Below are positions 43,519 through 56,558 of a DNA stretch of 64,000 nt, piece by piece; positions within the stretch are counted from its first letter, which is position 1, and every line of letters begins with the position of its first letter. Under the pieces are notes generated by a model. The model saw nothing but the letters and a program-made list of their open reading frames with translations. It was not told where the DNA came from and made no database searches. A program made the position numbers and the translations under genes. Source of the stretch: Streptomyces sp. NBC_00078 (GTDB lineage: Bacteria > Actinomycetota > Actinomycetes > Streptomycetales > Streptomycetaceae); contig NZ_JAPELX010000001.1 in the NCBI RefSeq assembly GCF_026343335.1, positions 5,518,001 through 5,582,000 of the forward strand. The letters run 5' to 3'.

Positions 43519-44439
43519 ATGAAGAGCACGACCGTGCGCCGCGTGAGCCTGTCGATCGCGGTGCTGACCGCGCTGTCGGTTGTGGCCGCCTGCAGTTCCT
43601 CGGACTCCCGCAAGGACGGCAAGGCCGGCAATGACGACAGGGCAGCCGGGAAGGCCGCGACGCACCTCAGCCCCATAGCGGCTCTGCGCACCGCCGAGAA
43701 GTCCACCGACAGCGCCGACTCCGCCAAGGTCGAGTCCACGACCACCATGGGCTCCCTGATGTCCATGACGGCCGACGGCGCCCTCGGCTGGGCCGACGGC
43801 CTCACCGGCAACCTCACCATCACCTACACCGGCGGCACCATGGCCGACACCATGCGCCAGCTCGGCACCACGTCGATGGAGGCCCGCTACCTGCCCGACG
43901 CGTACTACGCGAAGATGGGCGAGAAGTTCGCCGAGCAGGCGGGCGGCAAACACTGGATCCGGTACGGCTATGCCGACCTCGCCGACCTCGGCGGGAGCTC
44001 CGGCGCCTACCTCAAGGACCAGATGCAGAACACGACGCCCAACCAGTCGGTGAAGCTCCTGCTGGCCTCCGGGGACGTCAAGAAGGCCGGCACCGAGAAG
44101 GTGCGCGGCGTGAACACCATGCACTACTCGGGCACGGTGGACGTCGCCGACCTCGCCGGCAAGAACTCCAACCTCAGCGCGAGCCAGCTCGCCGGCCTGA
44201 AGAAGCAGCTCACCCAGGCCGGCGTCACCACGGAGACCGTCGACATCTGGGTGGACGGCCAGGACCTCCTGGTCAAGAAGACGGAGAAGGGCCGGATGAC
44301 GGCCGGCGAGTACACCCAGACCGCGTACTACAGCGACTACGGCGTGAAAGTCTCCGCCGCCGAGCCCGCGGCCGCCGACACCGAGGACTTCAGGGAACTG
44401 CTGAAGAAGCAGGGCGCCGGGTCGGGCACCACGTCCTGA
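43519..44439 (+). CDS. Lipoprotein, LolA/LppX-like beta-rich
   Basis: A 306-residue secreted lipoprotein. The signal peptide ends in a lipobox LSVVAAC (Cys at about residue 25), followed by a Ser/Lys/Asp-rich linker. The mature part has repeated strands and ends VKVSAAEPAAADTEDF. The shape suggests a LolA/LppX-like lipid carrier fold, but this is a guess from secondary structure. A related shorter lipoprotein lies just downstream. The pair sits between rplA and rplJ. Confidence 0.82.
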   Translation: MKSTTVRRVSLSIAVLTALSVVAACSSSDSRKDGKAGNDDRAAGKAATHLSPIAALRTAEKSTDSADSAKVESTTTMGSLMSMTADGALGWADGLTGNLTITYTGGTMADTMRQLGTTSMEARYLPDAYYAKMGEKFAEQAGGKHWIRYGYADLADLGGSSGAYLKDQMQNTTPNQSVKLLLASGDVKKAGTEKVRGVNTMHYSGTVDVADLAGKNSNLSASQLAGLKKQLTQAGVTTETVDIWVDGQDLLVKKTEKGRMTAGEYTQTAYYSDYGVKVSAAEPAAADTEDFRELLKKQGAGSGTTS

Positions 44440-44549
44440 CCCGCAGTTTCTCCTGGTGCCCATGGGAATGAGGGTGACTCCTGTCACCTCCTGAGGCTAA
44501 GCTCGCGCCCTCACCGTGTATCTGCCATGCATTCCTTGGGGGGGAATCG

Positions 44550-44966
44550 ATGGAGTCTTCCGTACGTGGTTCGGCGCGCCGAAGAGCGACGGCCGGCGGT
44601 CTCGCCGCTCTGCTGCTCGCAGGGGGAGCGGTCGGCTGTCAGAAGGGCGCCGCAGAGCAGTCGCCCGAGATGACGCCTGCCGCGGCCGTCGCCAAGGCGG
44701 CGAAGAACAGCGAGGACATCACGTCCCTGCGCTACAGGATGACCGGCGACATCCCGGGCGAGGGCCGGGTCACCGGCGACGCCGCGATGAGCATGAAGCC
44801 GCTGGCGATGAGCATGAGGATGACGGCCCAGGGCCAGGCCACCGACAAGGGCCGCCTCGACATGAAGATCACCTTCCTCGACATCAACGAGCCGGTGAAG
44901 GTCGCCGCCCCGCCCGCCAAGGACACGGCCGACCTCGCGGAGATGCTGAAGGGCGCCCAGGGCTGA
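44550..44966 (+). CDS. Short lipoprotein, apparently internally deleted paralogue
   Basis: A 138-residue lipoprotein. The lipobox is LLAGGAVGC (Cys at about residue 30), followed by a helix MTPAAAVAKAAKNSED. The C-terminus INEPVKVAAPPAKDTADLAE lines up with the end of the neighbouring 306-residue lipoprotein (VKVSAAEPAAADTEDFRELL). The central roughly 150 residues of that family are missing while the frame is kept, so an in-frame deletion is likely. Whether it still folds is unclear. Confidence 0.75.
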   Translation: MESSVRGSARRRATAGGLAALLLAGGAVGCQKGAAEQSPEMTPAAAVAKAAKNSEDITSLRYRMTGDIPGEGRVTGDAAMSMKPLAMSMRMTAQGQATDKGRLDMKITFLDINEPVKVAAPPAKDTADLAEMLKGAQG

Positions 44967-44981
44967 GCCTTGGGAGCGGAT

Positions 44982-45011
44982 TTGCTTGACGGCGAGCCGT
45001 TCGCGTACCCT
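44982..45011 (+). promoter_or_regulatory. rplJL promoter
   Basis: TTGCTT (44982-44987) and TACCCT (45006-45011) with an 18-base spacer, just upstream of the L10 leader. It resembles a main-sigma-factor promoter. Confidence 0.6.
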
Positions 45012-45200
45012 CCTGGAGAAGCCAAAGACCGCTGGTCGTTGCCGTGCGCTCCTGGAGGGTGCGGTGGCCGAAGGATCCGCTGAACCGCGGACGACCCGCG
45101 CAGGTGATCGTGGAAACGTTCCCGAGAGTTCGCTGCTCACGCCGCGCACAATCGGTTGAGCTACGCCCCGAGCGCTTGCGCCGGGGCGTTTCGTTTTCCC
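45012..45200 (+). ncRNA. L10 leader of the rplJL transcript
   Basis: A structured 5' leader before rplJ, the place where L10(L12) complexes bind to repress translation. It includes CTCCTGGAG (about 45010-45020) and a second CTCCTGGAGG (about 45050-45060), which can fold together, and a terminator-like stem ACGCCCCG/CGGGGCGT (45163-45170 with 45182-45189) followed by TTCGTTTT. The stem may act as attenuator. Exact limits are approximate. Confidence 0.7.
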
Positions 45201-45247
45201 CAGCCCCTTCCGAGCGGTCGTCATCACCCGGAAGGAGGCCGACGCTC

Positions 45248-45778
45248 ATGGCAAGGCCCGACAAGGCTGCCGCGGTGGCCGAGCTCGCGGAGCAGTTCCG
45301 CAGCTCGAACGCCGCCGTGCTGACCGAGTACCGGGGTCTCACCGTGGCGCAGCTCAAGACGCTGCGCCGTTCGCTCGGTGAGAACGCCCAGTACGCCGTG
45401 GTGAAGAACACGCTGACCAAGATTGCGGCCAACGAGGCCGGGATCTCGACGCTCGACGACCTGTTCAACGGTCCGACGGCGGTTGCCTTCGTCACCGGTG
45501 ACCCGGTGGAGTCGGCGAAGGGTCTTCGTGACTTTGCCAAGGAGAACCCGAACCTCGTCATCAAGGGCGGTGTCCTTGACGGCAAGGCGCTGTCCGCCGA
45601 CGAGATCAAGAAGCTTGCGGACCTTGAGTCCCGCGAGGTTCTGCTCGCCAAGCTGGCGGGCGCCTTCAAGGGCAAGCAGACCCAGGCTGCCCAGGTCTTC
45701 CAGGCGCTCCCGTCGAAGTTCGTCCGCACCGCGGAGGCGCTTCGCGCCAAGCAGGCCGAGCAGGGCGGTGCCGAGTAA
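45248..45778 (+). CDS. rplJ: Ribosomal protein L10
   Basis: A 176-residue stalk base protein. The N-terminal RNA-binding part includes AVLTEYRGLTVAQLKTLRR and VVKNTLTKIAA. The C-terminal helix binds L12 dimers. ATG at 45248 has GGAAGGAGG upstream. The long leader suggests autoregulation. Confidence 0.97.
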   Translation: MARPDKAAAVAELAEQFRSSNAAVLTEYRGLTVAQLKTLRRSLGENAQYAVVKNTLTKIAANEAGISTLDDLFNGPTAVAFVTGDPVESAKGLRDFAKENPNLVIKGGVLDGKALSADEIKKLADLESREVLLAKLAGAFKGKQTQAAQVFQALPSKFVRTAEALRAKQAEQGGAE

Positions 45779-45904
45779 TTCGGCTCGCGAAATGACCGCC
45801 GTCTGAGGCTTCTTGCCTGAGGCGAAGGTCGTAGCGGGCCGAACGTACGCCCGCCAGACATGTACATCCCGGCACCAGCCGAAATTAGTGGAAGGAAAGC
45901 CATC

Positions 45905-46285
45905 GTGGCTCTCACCCAGGACGAACTGCTCGCCGAGTTCGAGGGCATGACCCTCATCCAGCTCTCCGAGTTCGTGAAGGCGTTCGAGGAGAAGTTCGAC
46001 GTCACCGCCGCCGCCGCGGTTGCCGTCGCCGGTCCGGCCGGTCCGGCCGCCCCCGCCGAGGCCGCTGAGGAGCAGGACGAGTTCGACGTCATCCTCACGG
46101 GTGCCGGCGAGAAGAAGATCCAGGTCATCAAGGTCGTGCGTGAGCTGACCTCCCTGGGTCTCAAGGAGGCCAAGGACCTCGTGGACGGCGCCCCGAAGCC
46201 CGTTCTCGAGAAGGTCGCCAAGGACGCCGCCGAGAAGGCCGCCGAGTCCCTCAAGGGCGCCGGCGCCTCCGTCGAGGTCAAGTAA
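45905..46285 (+). CDS. rplL: Ribosomal protein L7/L12
   Basis: A 126-residue stalk protein. The N-terminal dimerisation part (MTLIQLSEFVKAFEEKF), an Ala/Pro-rich hinge near residues 40-55, and the C-terminal factor-binding domain with KIQVIKVVRELTSLGLKEAK are typical. GTG at 45905 follows GGAAGGAAA. Confidence 0.97.
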   Translation: MALTQDELLAEFEGMTLIQLSEFVKAFEEKFDVTAAAAVAVAGPAGPAAPAEAAEEQDEFDVILTGAGEKKIQVIKVVRELTSLGLKEAKDLVDGAPKPVLEKVAKDAAEKAAESLKGAGASVEVK

Positions 46286-46359
46286 CCCCACGGAGTCCCG
46301 CAGGGGCTCCCTTGCCGGCTGACACAGCTCCTCGCAGAGGGCTGTAACGCTGACGCACT

Positions 46360-46393
46360 GAAGAGCGATCATCCATCCGGGTGGTCGCTCTTC
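46360..46393 (+). terminator. Terminator or attenuator after rplL
   Basis: GAAGAGCGA (46360-46368) pairs with TCGCTCTTC (46385-46393), with extra wobble pairs inside. It lies about 75 bases after rplL and could limit readthrough into rpoB. Confidence 0.8.
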
Positions 46394-46423
46394 GGCGTTC
46401 CGAGGCACCGTGTGGCGACTGCC

Positions 46424-46451
46424 TTGCACCCGGGTCCGCGGAGAGTATGGT
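46424..46451 (+). promoter_or_regulatory. Upstream promoter candidate for rpoBC
   Basis: TTGCAC (46424-46429) and TATGGT (46446-46451) with a 16-base spacer, 448 bases before rpoB. The short spacer makes this less certain than the downstream site. Confidence 0.45.
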
Positions 46452-46687
46452 GATCTTCGTTGTGCCTCCGAGAGGCCCCCGTGCAGGCTGCAAGTGACGA
46501 TGGCAGCACCCGGTTTGGGCAAAGGGGCCTTGACGAACCGCACGCAGCGCGCAATTCTCAGGACGCGTCGTCACAAGGATCCGGATCCGAGGCATGGATC
46601 GACGGCGAAGAGGGCAGTATCAACGTGCATTGAGGGCGTGGGCTTGCAGCAGGTGGTGGAGACAACGACGGTCTCAAAAATCGGGGC

Positions 46688-46716
46688 TGGACATCAGTGT
46701 GCCGAGTGGCTACACT
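46688..46716 (+). promoter_or_regulatory. Main promoter candidate for rpoBC
   Basis: TGGACA (46688-46693) and TACACT (46711-46716) are separated by 17 bases, giving a leader of about 175 bases to rpoB. Confidence 0.65.
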
Positions 46717-46898
46717 GACCCTTTGCGCTGCCTGTTAGCTGTCCCCTGCCCGTCACCAGGGGCATGCCCTCGCTTTCGCACCGACGATCAGAACGTCCCC
46801 GACCTGACCTTTTGGCCAAATCGGGGAGTGCTGTCTCTGTGTGCAGGAGAGGGACCGGTACGCGCGTAGTGAGTCCGAGCCCTCGGAAGGACCCCCTC

Positions 46899-49800
46899 TT
46901 GGCCGCCTCGCGCACTGCCTCGACCGCGAATACGAACAACGGCGCCAGCACCGCCCCGCTGCGCATCTCCTTTGCAAAGATCAAGGAGCCCCTCGAGGTT
47001 CCCAACCTGCTCGCGCTGCAGACCGAGAGCTTTGACTGGCTGCTCGGGAACACCGCCTGGCAGAGTCGGGTCGAGGCGGCTCTCGAGTCCGGTCAGGACG
47101 TCCCCACCAAGTCCGGTCTGGAGGAGATCTTCGAGGAGATCTCTCCGATCGAGGACTTTTCCGGGTCGATGTCGCTGACGTTCCGCGACCACCGTTTCGA
47201 GCCGCCGAAGAACAGCATCGATGAATGCAAGGAGCGCGACTTCACGTACGCCGCTCCGCTCTTCGTGACGGCTGAGTTCACCAACAACGAGACCGGCGAG
47301 ATCAAGTCCCAGACGGTCTTCATGGGCGACTTCCCGCTCATGACCCACAAGGGCACCTTCGTCATCAACGGCACCGAGCGTGTCGTGGTGTCGCAGCTGG
47401 TCCGCTCGCCGGGCGTCTACTTCGATTCCTCGATCGACAAGACGTCCGACAAGGACATCTTCTCGGCCAAGATCATCCCCTCCCGGGGTGCCTGGCTGGA
47501 GATGGAGATCGACAAGCGCGACATGGTCGGTGTCCGCATCGACCGCAAGCGCAAGCAGTCCGTGACCGTTCTGCTCAAGGCTCTCGGCTGGACGACTGAG
47601 CAGATCCTGGAGGAGTTCGGCGAGTACGAGTCCATGCGCGCCACCCTGGAGAAGGACCACACCCAGGGCCAGGACGACGCGCTGCTCGACATCTACCGCA
47701 AGCTGCGTCCGGGCGAGCCCCCCACCCGTGAGGCCGCGCAGACGCTTCTGGAGAACCTGTACTTCAACCCGAAGCGCTACGACCTCGCCAAGGTCGGCCG
47801 ATACAAGGTCAACAAGAAGCTGGGTGCGGAGGCCCCGCTCGACGCGGGCATCCTGACCGTCGAGGACGTCATCTCGACGATCAAGTACCTGGTGAAGCTG
47901 CACGCCGGCGAGACCGAGACGGCCGCGGACAACGGCCAGACGATCGTTGTCGAGACCGACGACATCGACCACTTCGGCAACCGTCGTCTGCGCAGCGTCG
48001 GCGAGCTCATCCAGAACCAGGTCCGTACGGGTCTGGCTCGTATGGAGCGCGTCGTCCGTGAGCGCATGACGACTCAGGACGTCGAGGCGATCACGCCGCA
48101 GACCCTGATCAACATCCGGCCGGTCGTCGCCTCCATCAAGGAGTTCTTCGGCACCAGCCAGCTGTCGCAGTTCATGGACCAGAACAACCCGCTGTCGGGT
48201 CTCACCCACAAGCGCCGTCTGTCGGCGCTTGGCCCGGGTGGTCTCTCCCGTGAGCGGGCCGGCTTCGAGGTCCGTGACGTGCACCCGTCCCACTACGGCC
48301 GCATGTGCCCGATCGAGACGCCCGAAGGCCCGAACATCGGTCTGATCGGTTCGCTCGCCTCCTACGGCCGCGTCAACGCGTTCGGCTTCGTGGAGACGCC
48401 GTACCGCAAGGTCGTCGAGGGTGTCGTCACCGACGACGTCGACTACCTGACGGCCGACGAGGAGGACCGCTTCGTCATCGCGCAGGCCAACGCCACGCTC
48501 GACGACGGCATGCGCTTCACCGAGAACCGCGTCCTGGTCCGCCGCCGTGGCGGCGAGGTCGACTACGTCCCCGGTGACGACGTGGACTACATGGACGTCT
48601 CGCCGCGCCAGATGGTGTCGGTCGCGACCGCCATGATCCCGTTCCTCGAGCACGACGACGCCAACCGTGCCCTCATGGGCGCGAACATGATGCGTCAGGC
48701 CGTCCCGCTCATCAAGAGCGAGTCCCCGCTCGTCGGCACCGGCATGGAGTACCGCTCCGCCGTCGACGCCGGCGACGTGGTCAAGGCGGAGAAGGCGGGT
48801 GTCGTCCAGGAGGTCTCCGCGGACTACATCACCACCGCCAACGACGACGGCACGTACATCACGTACCGCCTGGCCAAGTTCGCCCGCTCCAACCAGGGCA
48901 CCTCGGTCAACCAGAAGGTCATCGTCAACGAGGGCGACCGGATCATCGAGGGCCAGGTCCTGGCCGACGGTCCGGCCACCGAGAACGGCGAGATGGCGCT
49001 GGGCAAGAACCTGCTCGTGGCGTTCATGCCGTGGGAGGGTCACAACTACGAGGACGCGATCATCCTGTCGCAGCGCCTCGTACAGGACGACGTCCTCTCC
49101 TCGATCCACATCGAGGAGCACGAGGTCGACGCCCGTGACACCAAGCTCGGCCCCGAGGAGATCACCCGGGACATCCCGAACGTCTCCGAGGAGGTCCTCG
49201 CCGACCTCGACGAGCGCGGCATCATCCGTATCGGTGCCGAGGTCGTCGCCGGTGACATCCTCGTCGGCAAGGTCACGCCCAAGGGCGAGACCGAGCTGAC
49301 GCCGGAGGAGCGCCTGCTGCGCGCGATCTTCGGTGAGAAGGCCCGTGAGGTCCGTGACACCTCGCTGAAGGTGCCGCACGGCGAGATCGGCAAGGTCATC
49401 GGCGTCCGCGTCTTCGACCGCGAGGAGGGCGACGAGCTTCCCCCCGGTGTGAACCAGCTGGTGCGCGTGTACGTGGCGCAGAAGCGCAAGATCACCGACG
49501 GTGACAAGCTCGCCGGCCGACACGGCAACAAGGGTGTCATCTCGAAGATCCTTCCGATCGAGGACATGCCGTTCCTCGAGGACGGAACTCCGGTCGACAT
49601 CATCCTCAACCCGCTGGGTGTGCCGTCCCGAATGAACCCGGGACAGGTTCTGGAGATCCACCTCGGCTGGCTCGCCAGCCGCGGCTGGGACGTCTCCGGT
49701 CTCGCCGAGGACTGGGCGCAGCGCCTGCAGGTCATCGGTGCCGACCAGGTCGACCCGGGCACGAACGTCGCGACCCCCGTCTTCGACGGTGCGCGTGAGG

Positions 49801-50384
49801 ACGAGCTCGCGGGTCTGCTGCAGCACACCATCCCGAACCGTGACGGCGAGCGCATGGTGCTCCCGTCCGGCAAGGCGCGGCTGTTCGACGGCCGCTCCGG
49901 CGAGCCGTTCCCGGAGCCGATCTCGGTCGGCTACATGTACATCCTGAAGCTCCACCACCTGGTCGACGACAAGCTCCACGCCCGCTCGACCGGTCCGTAC
50001 TCGATGATCACCCAGCAGCCGCTGGGTGGTAAGGCCCAGTTCGGTGGCCAGCGGTTCGGCGAGATGGAGGTGTGGGCGCTGGAGGCATACGGCGCCGCCT
50101 ACGCCCTCCAGGAGCTGCTGACCATCAAGTCCGACGACGTCACCGGCCGCGTGAAGGTCTACGAGGCCATCGTCAAGGGCGAGAACATTCCCGAGCCCGG
50201 CATCCCCGAGTCCTTCAAGGTGCTCATCAAGGAGATGCAGTCGCTCTGCCTGAACGTGGAGGTGCTGTCCAGCGACGGCATGTCCATCGAAATGCGTGAC
50301 ACCGACGAGGATGTCTTCCGCGCTGCGGAGGAGCTCGGCATCGACCTGTCCCGGCGCGAGCCGAGCAGCGTCGAAGAGGTCTGA
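46899..50384 (+). CDS. rpoB: RNA polymerase beta subunit
   Basis: A 1161-residue subunit of the polymerase core, the standard Streptomyces length. The rifampicin region reads FGTSQLSQFMDQNNPLSGLT and HKRRLSALGPGGLS, with wild-type Asp, His and Ser, so no resistance change is seen. Other conserved parts are HPSHYGRMCPIETPEGPNIG, the active-site GEKAREVRD and the C-terminal KPQ-type switch (GGKAQFGGQRFGEMEVWAL). The start TTG at 46899 follows GGAAGG; the open frame to 46764 runs into the leader. Co-transcribed with rpoC 100 bases on. Confidence 0.98.
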   Translation: MAASRTASTANTNNGASTAPLRISFAKIKEPLEVPNLLALQTESFDWLLGNTAWQSRVEAALESGQDVPTKSGLEEIFEEISPIEDFSGSMSLTFRDHRFEPPKNSIDECKERDFTYAAPLFVTAEFTNNETGEIKSQTVFMGDFPLMTHKGTFVINGTERVVVSQLVRSPGVYFDSSIDKTSDKDIFSAKIIPSRGAWLEMEIDKRDMVGVRIDRKRKQSVTVLLKALGWTTEQILEEFGEYESMRATLEKDHTQGQDDALLDIYRKLRPGEPPTREAAQTLLENLYFNPKRYDLAKVGRYKVNKKLGAEAPLDAGILTVEDVISTIKYLVKLHAGETETAADNGQTIVVETDDIDHFGNRRLRSVGELIQNQVRTGLARMERVVRERMTTQDVEAITPQTLINIRPVVASIKEFFGTSQLSQFMDQNNPLSGLTHKRRLSALGPGGLSRERAGFEVRDVHPSHYGRMCPIETPEGPNIGLIGSLASYGRVNAFGFVETPYRKVVEGVVTDDVDYLTADEEDRFVIAQANATLDDGMRFTENRVLVRRRGGEVDYVPGDDVDYMDVSPRQMVSVATAMIPFLEHDDANRALMGANMMRQAVPLIKSESPLVGTGMEYRSAVDAGDVVKAEKAGVVQEVSADYITTANDDGTYITYRLAKFARSNQGTSVNQKVIVNEGDRIIEGQVLADGPATENGEMALGKNLLVAFMPWEGHNYEDAIILSQRLVQDDVLSSIHIEEHEVDARDTKLGPEEITRDIPNVSEEVLADLDERGIIRIGAEVVAGDILVGKVTPKGETELTPEERLLRAIFGEKAREVRDTSLKVPHGEIGKVIGVRVFDREEGDELPPGVNQLVRVYVAQKRKITDGDKLAGRHGNKGVISKILPIEDMPFLEDGTPVDIILNPLGVPSRMNPGQVLEIHLGWLASRGWDVSGLAEDWAQRLQVIGADQVDPGTNVATPVFDGAREDELAGLLQHTIPNRDGERMVLPSGKARLFDGRSGEPFPEPISVGYMYILKLHHLVDDKLHARSTGPYSMITQQPLGGKAQFGGQRFGEMEVWALEAYGAAYALQELLTIKSDDVTGRVKVYEAIVKGENIPEPGIPESFKVLIKEMQSLCLNVEVLSSDGMSIEMRDTDEDVFRAAEELGIDLSRREPSSVEEV

Positions 50385-50484
50385 CGGGAGTCCGGCCGGA
50401 GGACCTGGTGAGGAACTCCGGCCGGCCCCTGGACCCCCGTATCAGACCCCACAGACTTACAACCCTGAGAGGGATTGACGCATA

Positions 50485-54384
<3,900 letters not shown>

Positions 54385-54403
54385 GGCGTAGGTCTGAAGC
54401 ACT

Positions 54404-54437
54404 GAAGGGCGGTCACCCCACGGGGTGACCGCCCTTC
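54404..54437. terminator. rpoBC terminator, probably bidirectional
   Basis: A 16-bp stem (54404-54419 with 54422-54437), folding with a tight loop at 54420-54421, between convergent rpoC and the minus-strand HEAT-like gene. Confidence 0.92.
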
Positions 54438-54454
54438 GGCGTGTGCGCGGGGCG

Positions 54455-54985
54455 TCAGCGCGGCGGCTGCAGATAAGGCTGCAGGTGGTGCAGGCGCGTG
54501 TAGTAGTCCGGGTGCGAGGAGAGCAGCTTGCTGAGCGCGCTCTCGTAGAACCTGCGTACGGCCTTGCGCAGCGCGGCTAGGGCCTGCCCGGGCCGCTCCG
54601 GACCGATCAGCCCGTACGCCCGTACGGCCACCCAGCGCAGCCGTTCGTCCTCGCCCTGGCACCAGTCGTCGAGGATGCGCGGGATGTAGGGCGTCTCGAT
54701 GAGGTGGGCGAGCGCGAGCGCGTTGACGGCGACCAGCCGGTGCCGGTACCGCTTCGAGGTGCACCAGGGCTCGGTGATCAGCGCCATCGCCGAGGGCAGG
54801 TCGGTGCGGGCGAGGACCGCGACGGTGGACGCGGCGCGGGTGCGGACCAGGGGGCGGCCGTCGTCGGCGAGCCGGCGCAGCCAGCCGATCAGCGCGGGCC
54901 GGGCGGAGGGATGACCGAGCCACACCTCGCGCAGCAGCACGAGGGAGACCCGCTCGTCGACGAACCTGGCCTTCTGCTGTGGCAC
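54455..54985 (-). CDS. HEAT-repeat-like protein, probably 5'-truncated
   Basis: A 176-residue helical protein with HEAT/ARM-like repeats (SARPALIGWLRRLADDGRPL, then RTRAASTVAVLARTDLPSAM, then YRHRLVAVNALALAHLIETP, then ERLRWVAVRAYGLIG). The same frame continues upstream of the first start (GTG at 54985) with plausible coding sequence (FGTHIGKRLQLARAERFEAD) up to a stop near 55107, but without a start codon. This suggests the true N-terminus was lost by a deletion that fused it, out of frame, to the Crp-like gene. Function unknown. Confidence 0.6.
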   Translation of the reverse strand: MPQQKARFVDERVSLVLLREVWLGHPSARPALIGWLRRLADDGRPLVRTRAASTVAVLARTDLPSAMALITEPWCTSKRYRHRLVAVNALALAHLIETPYIPRILDDWCQGEDERLRWVAVRAYGLIGPERPGQALAALRKAVRRFYESALSKLLSSHPDYYTRLHHLQPYLQPPR

Positions 54986-55776
54986 GGGCCCCCACTCGGT
55001 GTGCTCGTCGGCCTCGAACCTCTCCGCGCGGGCCAGTTGGAGGCGCTTGCCGATGTGCGTGCCGAAAACGCCGGCCCCGCCGCCGCGATCCGCCGTAGCA
55101 CGTCAGGCCGCCGTATCAGCAGCGCACGGCGGCCCGTGACCACCGCCTCCTTGTCGCGCAGTTCCCGCAGCAGGCGCTGCACCATCTCCCGGGACGCGCC
55201 GACCGAGCCCGCCAGCTCCTGCTTGCTCAGGGGTACGGCGAGTTCGATGCCCTCCTCCGTGCGGCGGCCGTGGGTGCGGGCCAGGTCCAGCAGGAGGACG
55301 GCGAAACGCTCCCGCACGCTCATCGACGCGAACTCCAGCCGGCGCCGGTCGGCCGCCCTCGTGCGGTCCGCGGTCAGACCGAGAAGGGCGAAGGACACTG
55401 CGGGAGACCGGCTCAGGAAGTCCTTGAAGCGCTCGTGCTCCACGGCCACCGACCGCCCCGGCTCCAGCGCGGTCACGGTCGCCGACCGTGGCCGCCCGGT
55501 GAGTGCCGCGGACTCGCCGACGATGTCGCCGGGCCCGCGCAGTGCGAGCAGCGCCTCGTAGCCGTTGGCCGCGGAGGCCGTGACCTTGGTCCAGCCGTGC
55601 ACCAGGAAGAGGACGTGCGAGGACGGTTCGTGCTGGAGGATGAGGGCCATGCGCGCCGTGTAGTCCAGCTGGCGGCCGAGCGTCAGCAGCGCCGAGCGGT
55701 CCACACTCTCCAGCCGCGCCAGAAAGGGCACCCGGTGGTCCAGGCCCCGTCGTCCGTTGAGTGCACCGCCGTCCAC
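54889..55776 (-). CDS. Crp/Fnr-family regulator with aberrant C-terminus
   Basis: A 295-residue protein. The cyclic-nucleotide-like domain (FLVHGWTKVTASAANGYEAL, LRGPGDIVGESAALTGRPRS) and the winged helix (LSKQELAGSVGASREMVQRL) are normal to about residue 232. The last 63 residues, rich in Ser, Pro, Arg and Cys (PSCCCARCGSV), are the HEAT gene read in another frame. Typical family members end near 230. The DNA-binding domain is intact, so it may still work. GTG at 55776. No cyclic-nucleotide specificity can be read. Confidence 0.78.
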   Translation of the reverse strand: MDGGALNGRRGLDHRVPFLARLESVDRSALLTLGRQLDYTARMALILQHEPSSHVLFLVHGWTKVTASAANGYEALLALRGPGDIVGESAALTGRPRSATVTALEPGRSVAVEHERFKDFLSRSPAVSFALLGLTADRTRAADRRRLEFASMSVRERFAVLLLDLARTHGRRTEEGIELAVPLSKQELAGSVGASREMVQRLLRELRDKEAVVTGRRALLIRRPDVLRRIAAAGPAFSARTSASASNWPARRGSRPTSTPSGGPCHSRRPGSSTSGSPSCCCARCGSVIPPPGPR

Positions 55777-56012
55777 GTCACGGCCGCCCCCCCGATATTC
55801 CTCGCAGCGGACAGATCAAGGTACTGAAAGCGCAGGACCGCCCGACCGGAAAGGGCGCGAACCGGCCAACGACGGGAAATGATCTACGGCAGGCGCGGGC
55901 CGGGCGCGGAACGGGGACGACCGTCGGCCCACACCGCCCCCCGACGCCCTCTGTGCCGGAAATGCCGGTCCGGCGCATCATGGAAGGACTCGGGGGTTCG
56001 GGGAGGTGCTCT

Positions 56013-56558
56013 GTGTCGGATCCGACGCCATGGCAGCCGTGGCAGTCAGGCAAGGGTGTGCCGCAGCCGTGGCAGGGGCATACCGCCCCCTCCATGCTTG
56101 CCTCGCACGCGGACCGCGAGCGTGCCGTGGACGTGCTCAGAGCGGGGTACGGGGAGGGGCGGATGGAGCACCCCGAGTTCGAGAAGCGGGTCGCACAGGC
56201 CTATGCGGCCCGTACGGTCGGGGAGCTGGCCCTCCTGGTGGCCGACCTGCCGCACGGGCCCGTACCGCAGCCGGGGCCGGTGGCGGCCGTACCGCAGACC
56301 TTTGTGGCCGTGCCGCGGCGGCAGACCAACGCCAAGGCGATCGGGGCCGCGGTGTGCGGGCTGCTCTGTCTGCCGACCATCGGGCTCACCGGGATTCCGG
56401 CGGTCATCCTGGGGCACGCGGCGCGCAACGAGATGGAGCGGACCGGGGAGGCCGGTGAGGGGCTCGCCCTGACCGGGCTGGTGCTCGGCTGGCTGTCGAC
56501 GGCCGGCTGGGCGCTCGTACTCACGCTGTTGATCGCGGTGGCCCTCGTCTCCGGATGA
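56013..56558 (+). CDS. DUF1707 and DUF4190 membrane protein
   Basis: A 181-residue protein. The N-terminal DUF1707 helical domain (ASHADRERAVDVLRAGYGEG, RMEHPEFEKRVAQAYAARTV) is followed by a Pro-rich linker and a C-terminal DUF4190 with two hydrophobic helices (about 110-130 and 158-180). DUF1707 is an actinobacterial domain usually joined to membrane segments; its role is unknown. GTG at 56013 has GGGAGG six bases upstream. The longer open frame upstream is not supported. Confidence 0.82.
   Translation: MSDPTPWQPWQSGKGVPQPWQGHTAPSMLASHADRERAVDVLRAGYGEGRMEHPEFEKRVAQAYAARTVGELALLVADLPHGPVPQPGPVAAVPQTFVAVPRRQTNAKAIGAAVCGLLCLPTIGLTGIPAVILGHAARNEMERTGEAGEGLALTGLVLGWLSTAGWALVLTLLIAVALVSG

Larger units (their letters stand above)
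46286..46898. other. rplL-rpoB intergenic region and rpoB leader
   Basis: 613 bases without a protein gene. It contains the rplL terminator (46360-46393), two promoter-like sites (46424-46451 and 46688-46716) and a leader with a CCCCTG/CAGGGG hairpin at 46743-46762. The leader sequence after 46711 looks familiar from other streptomycete rpoB genes. Confidence 0.7.
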
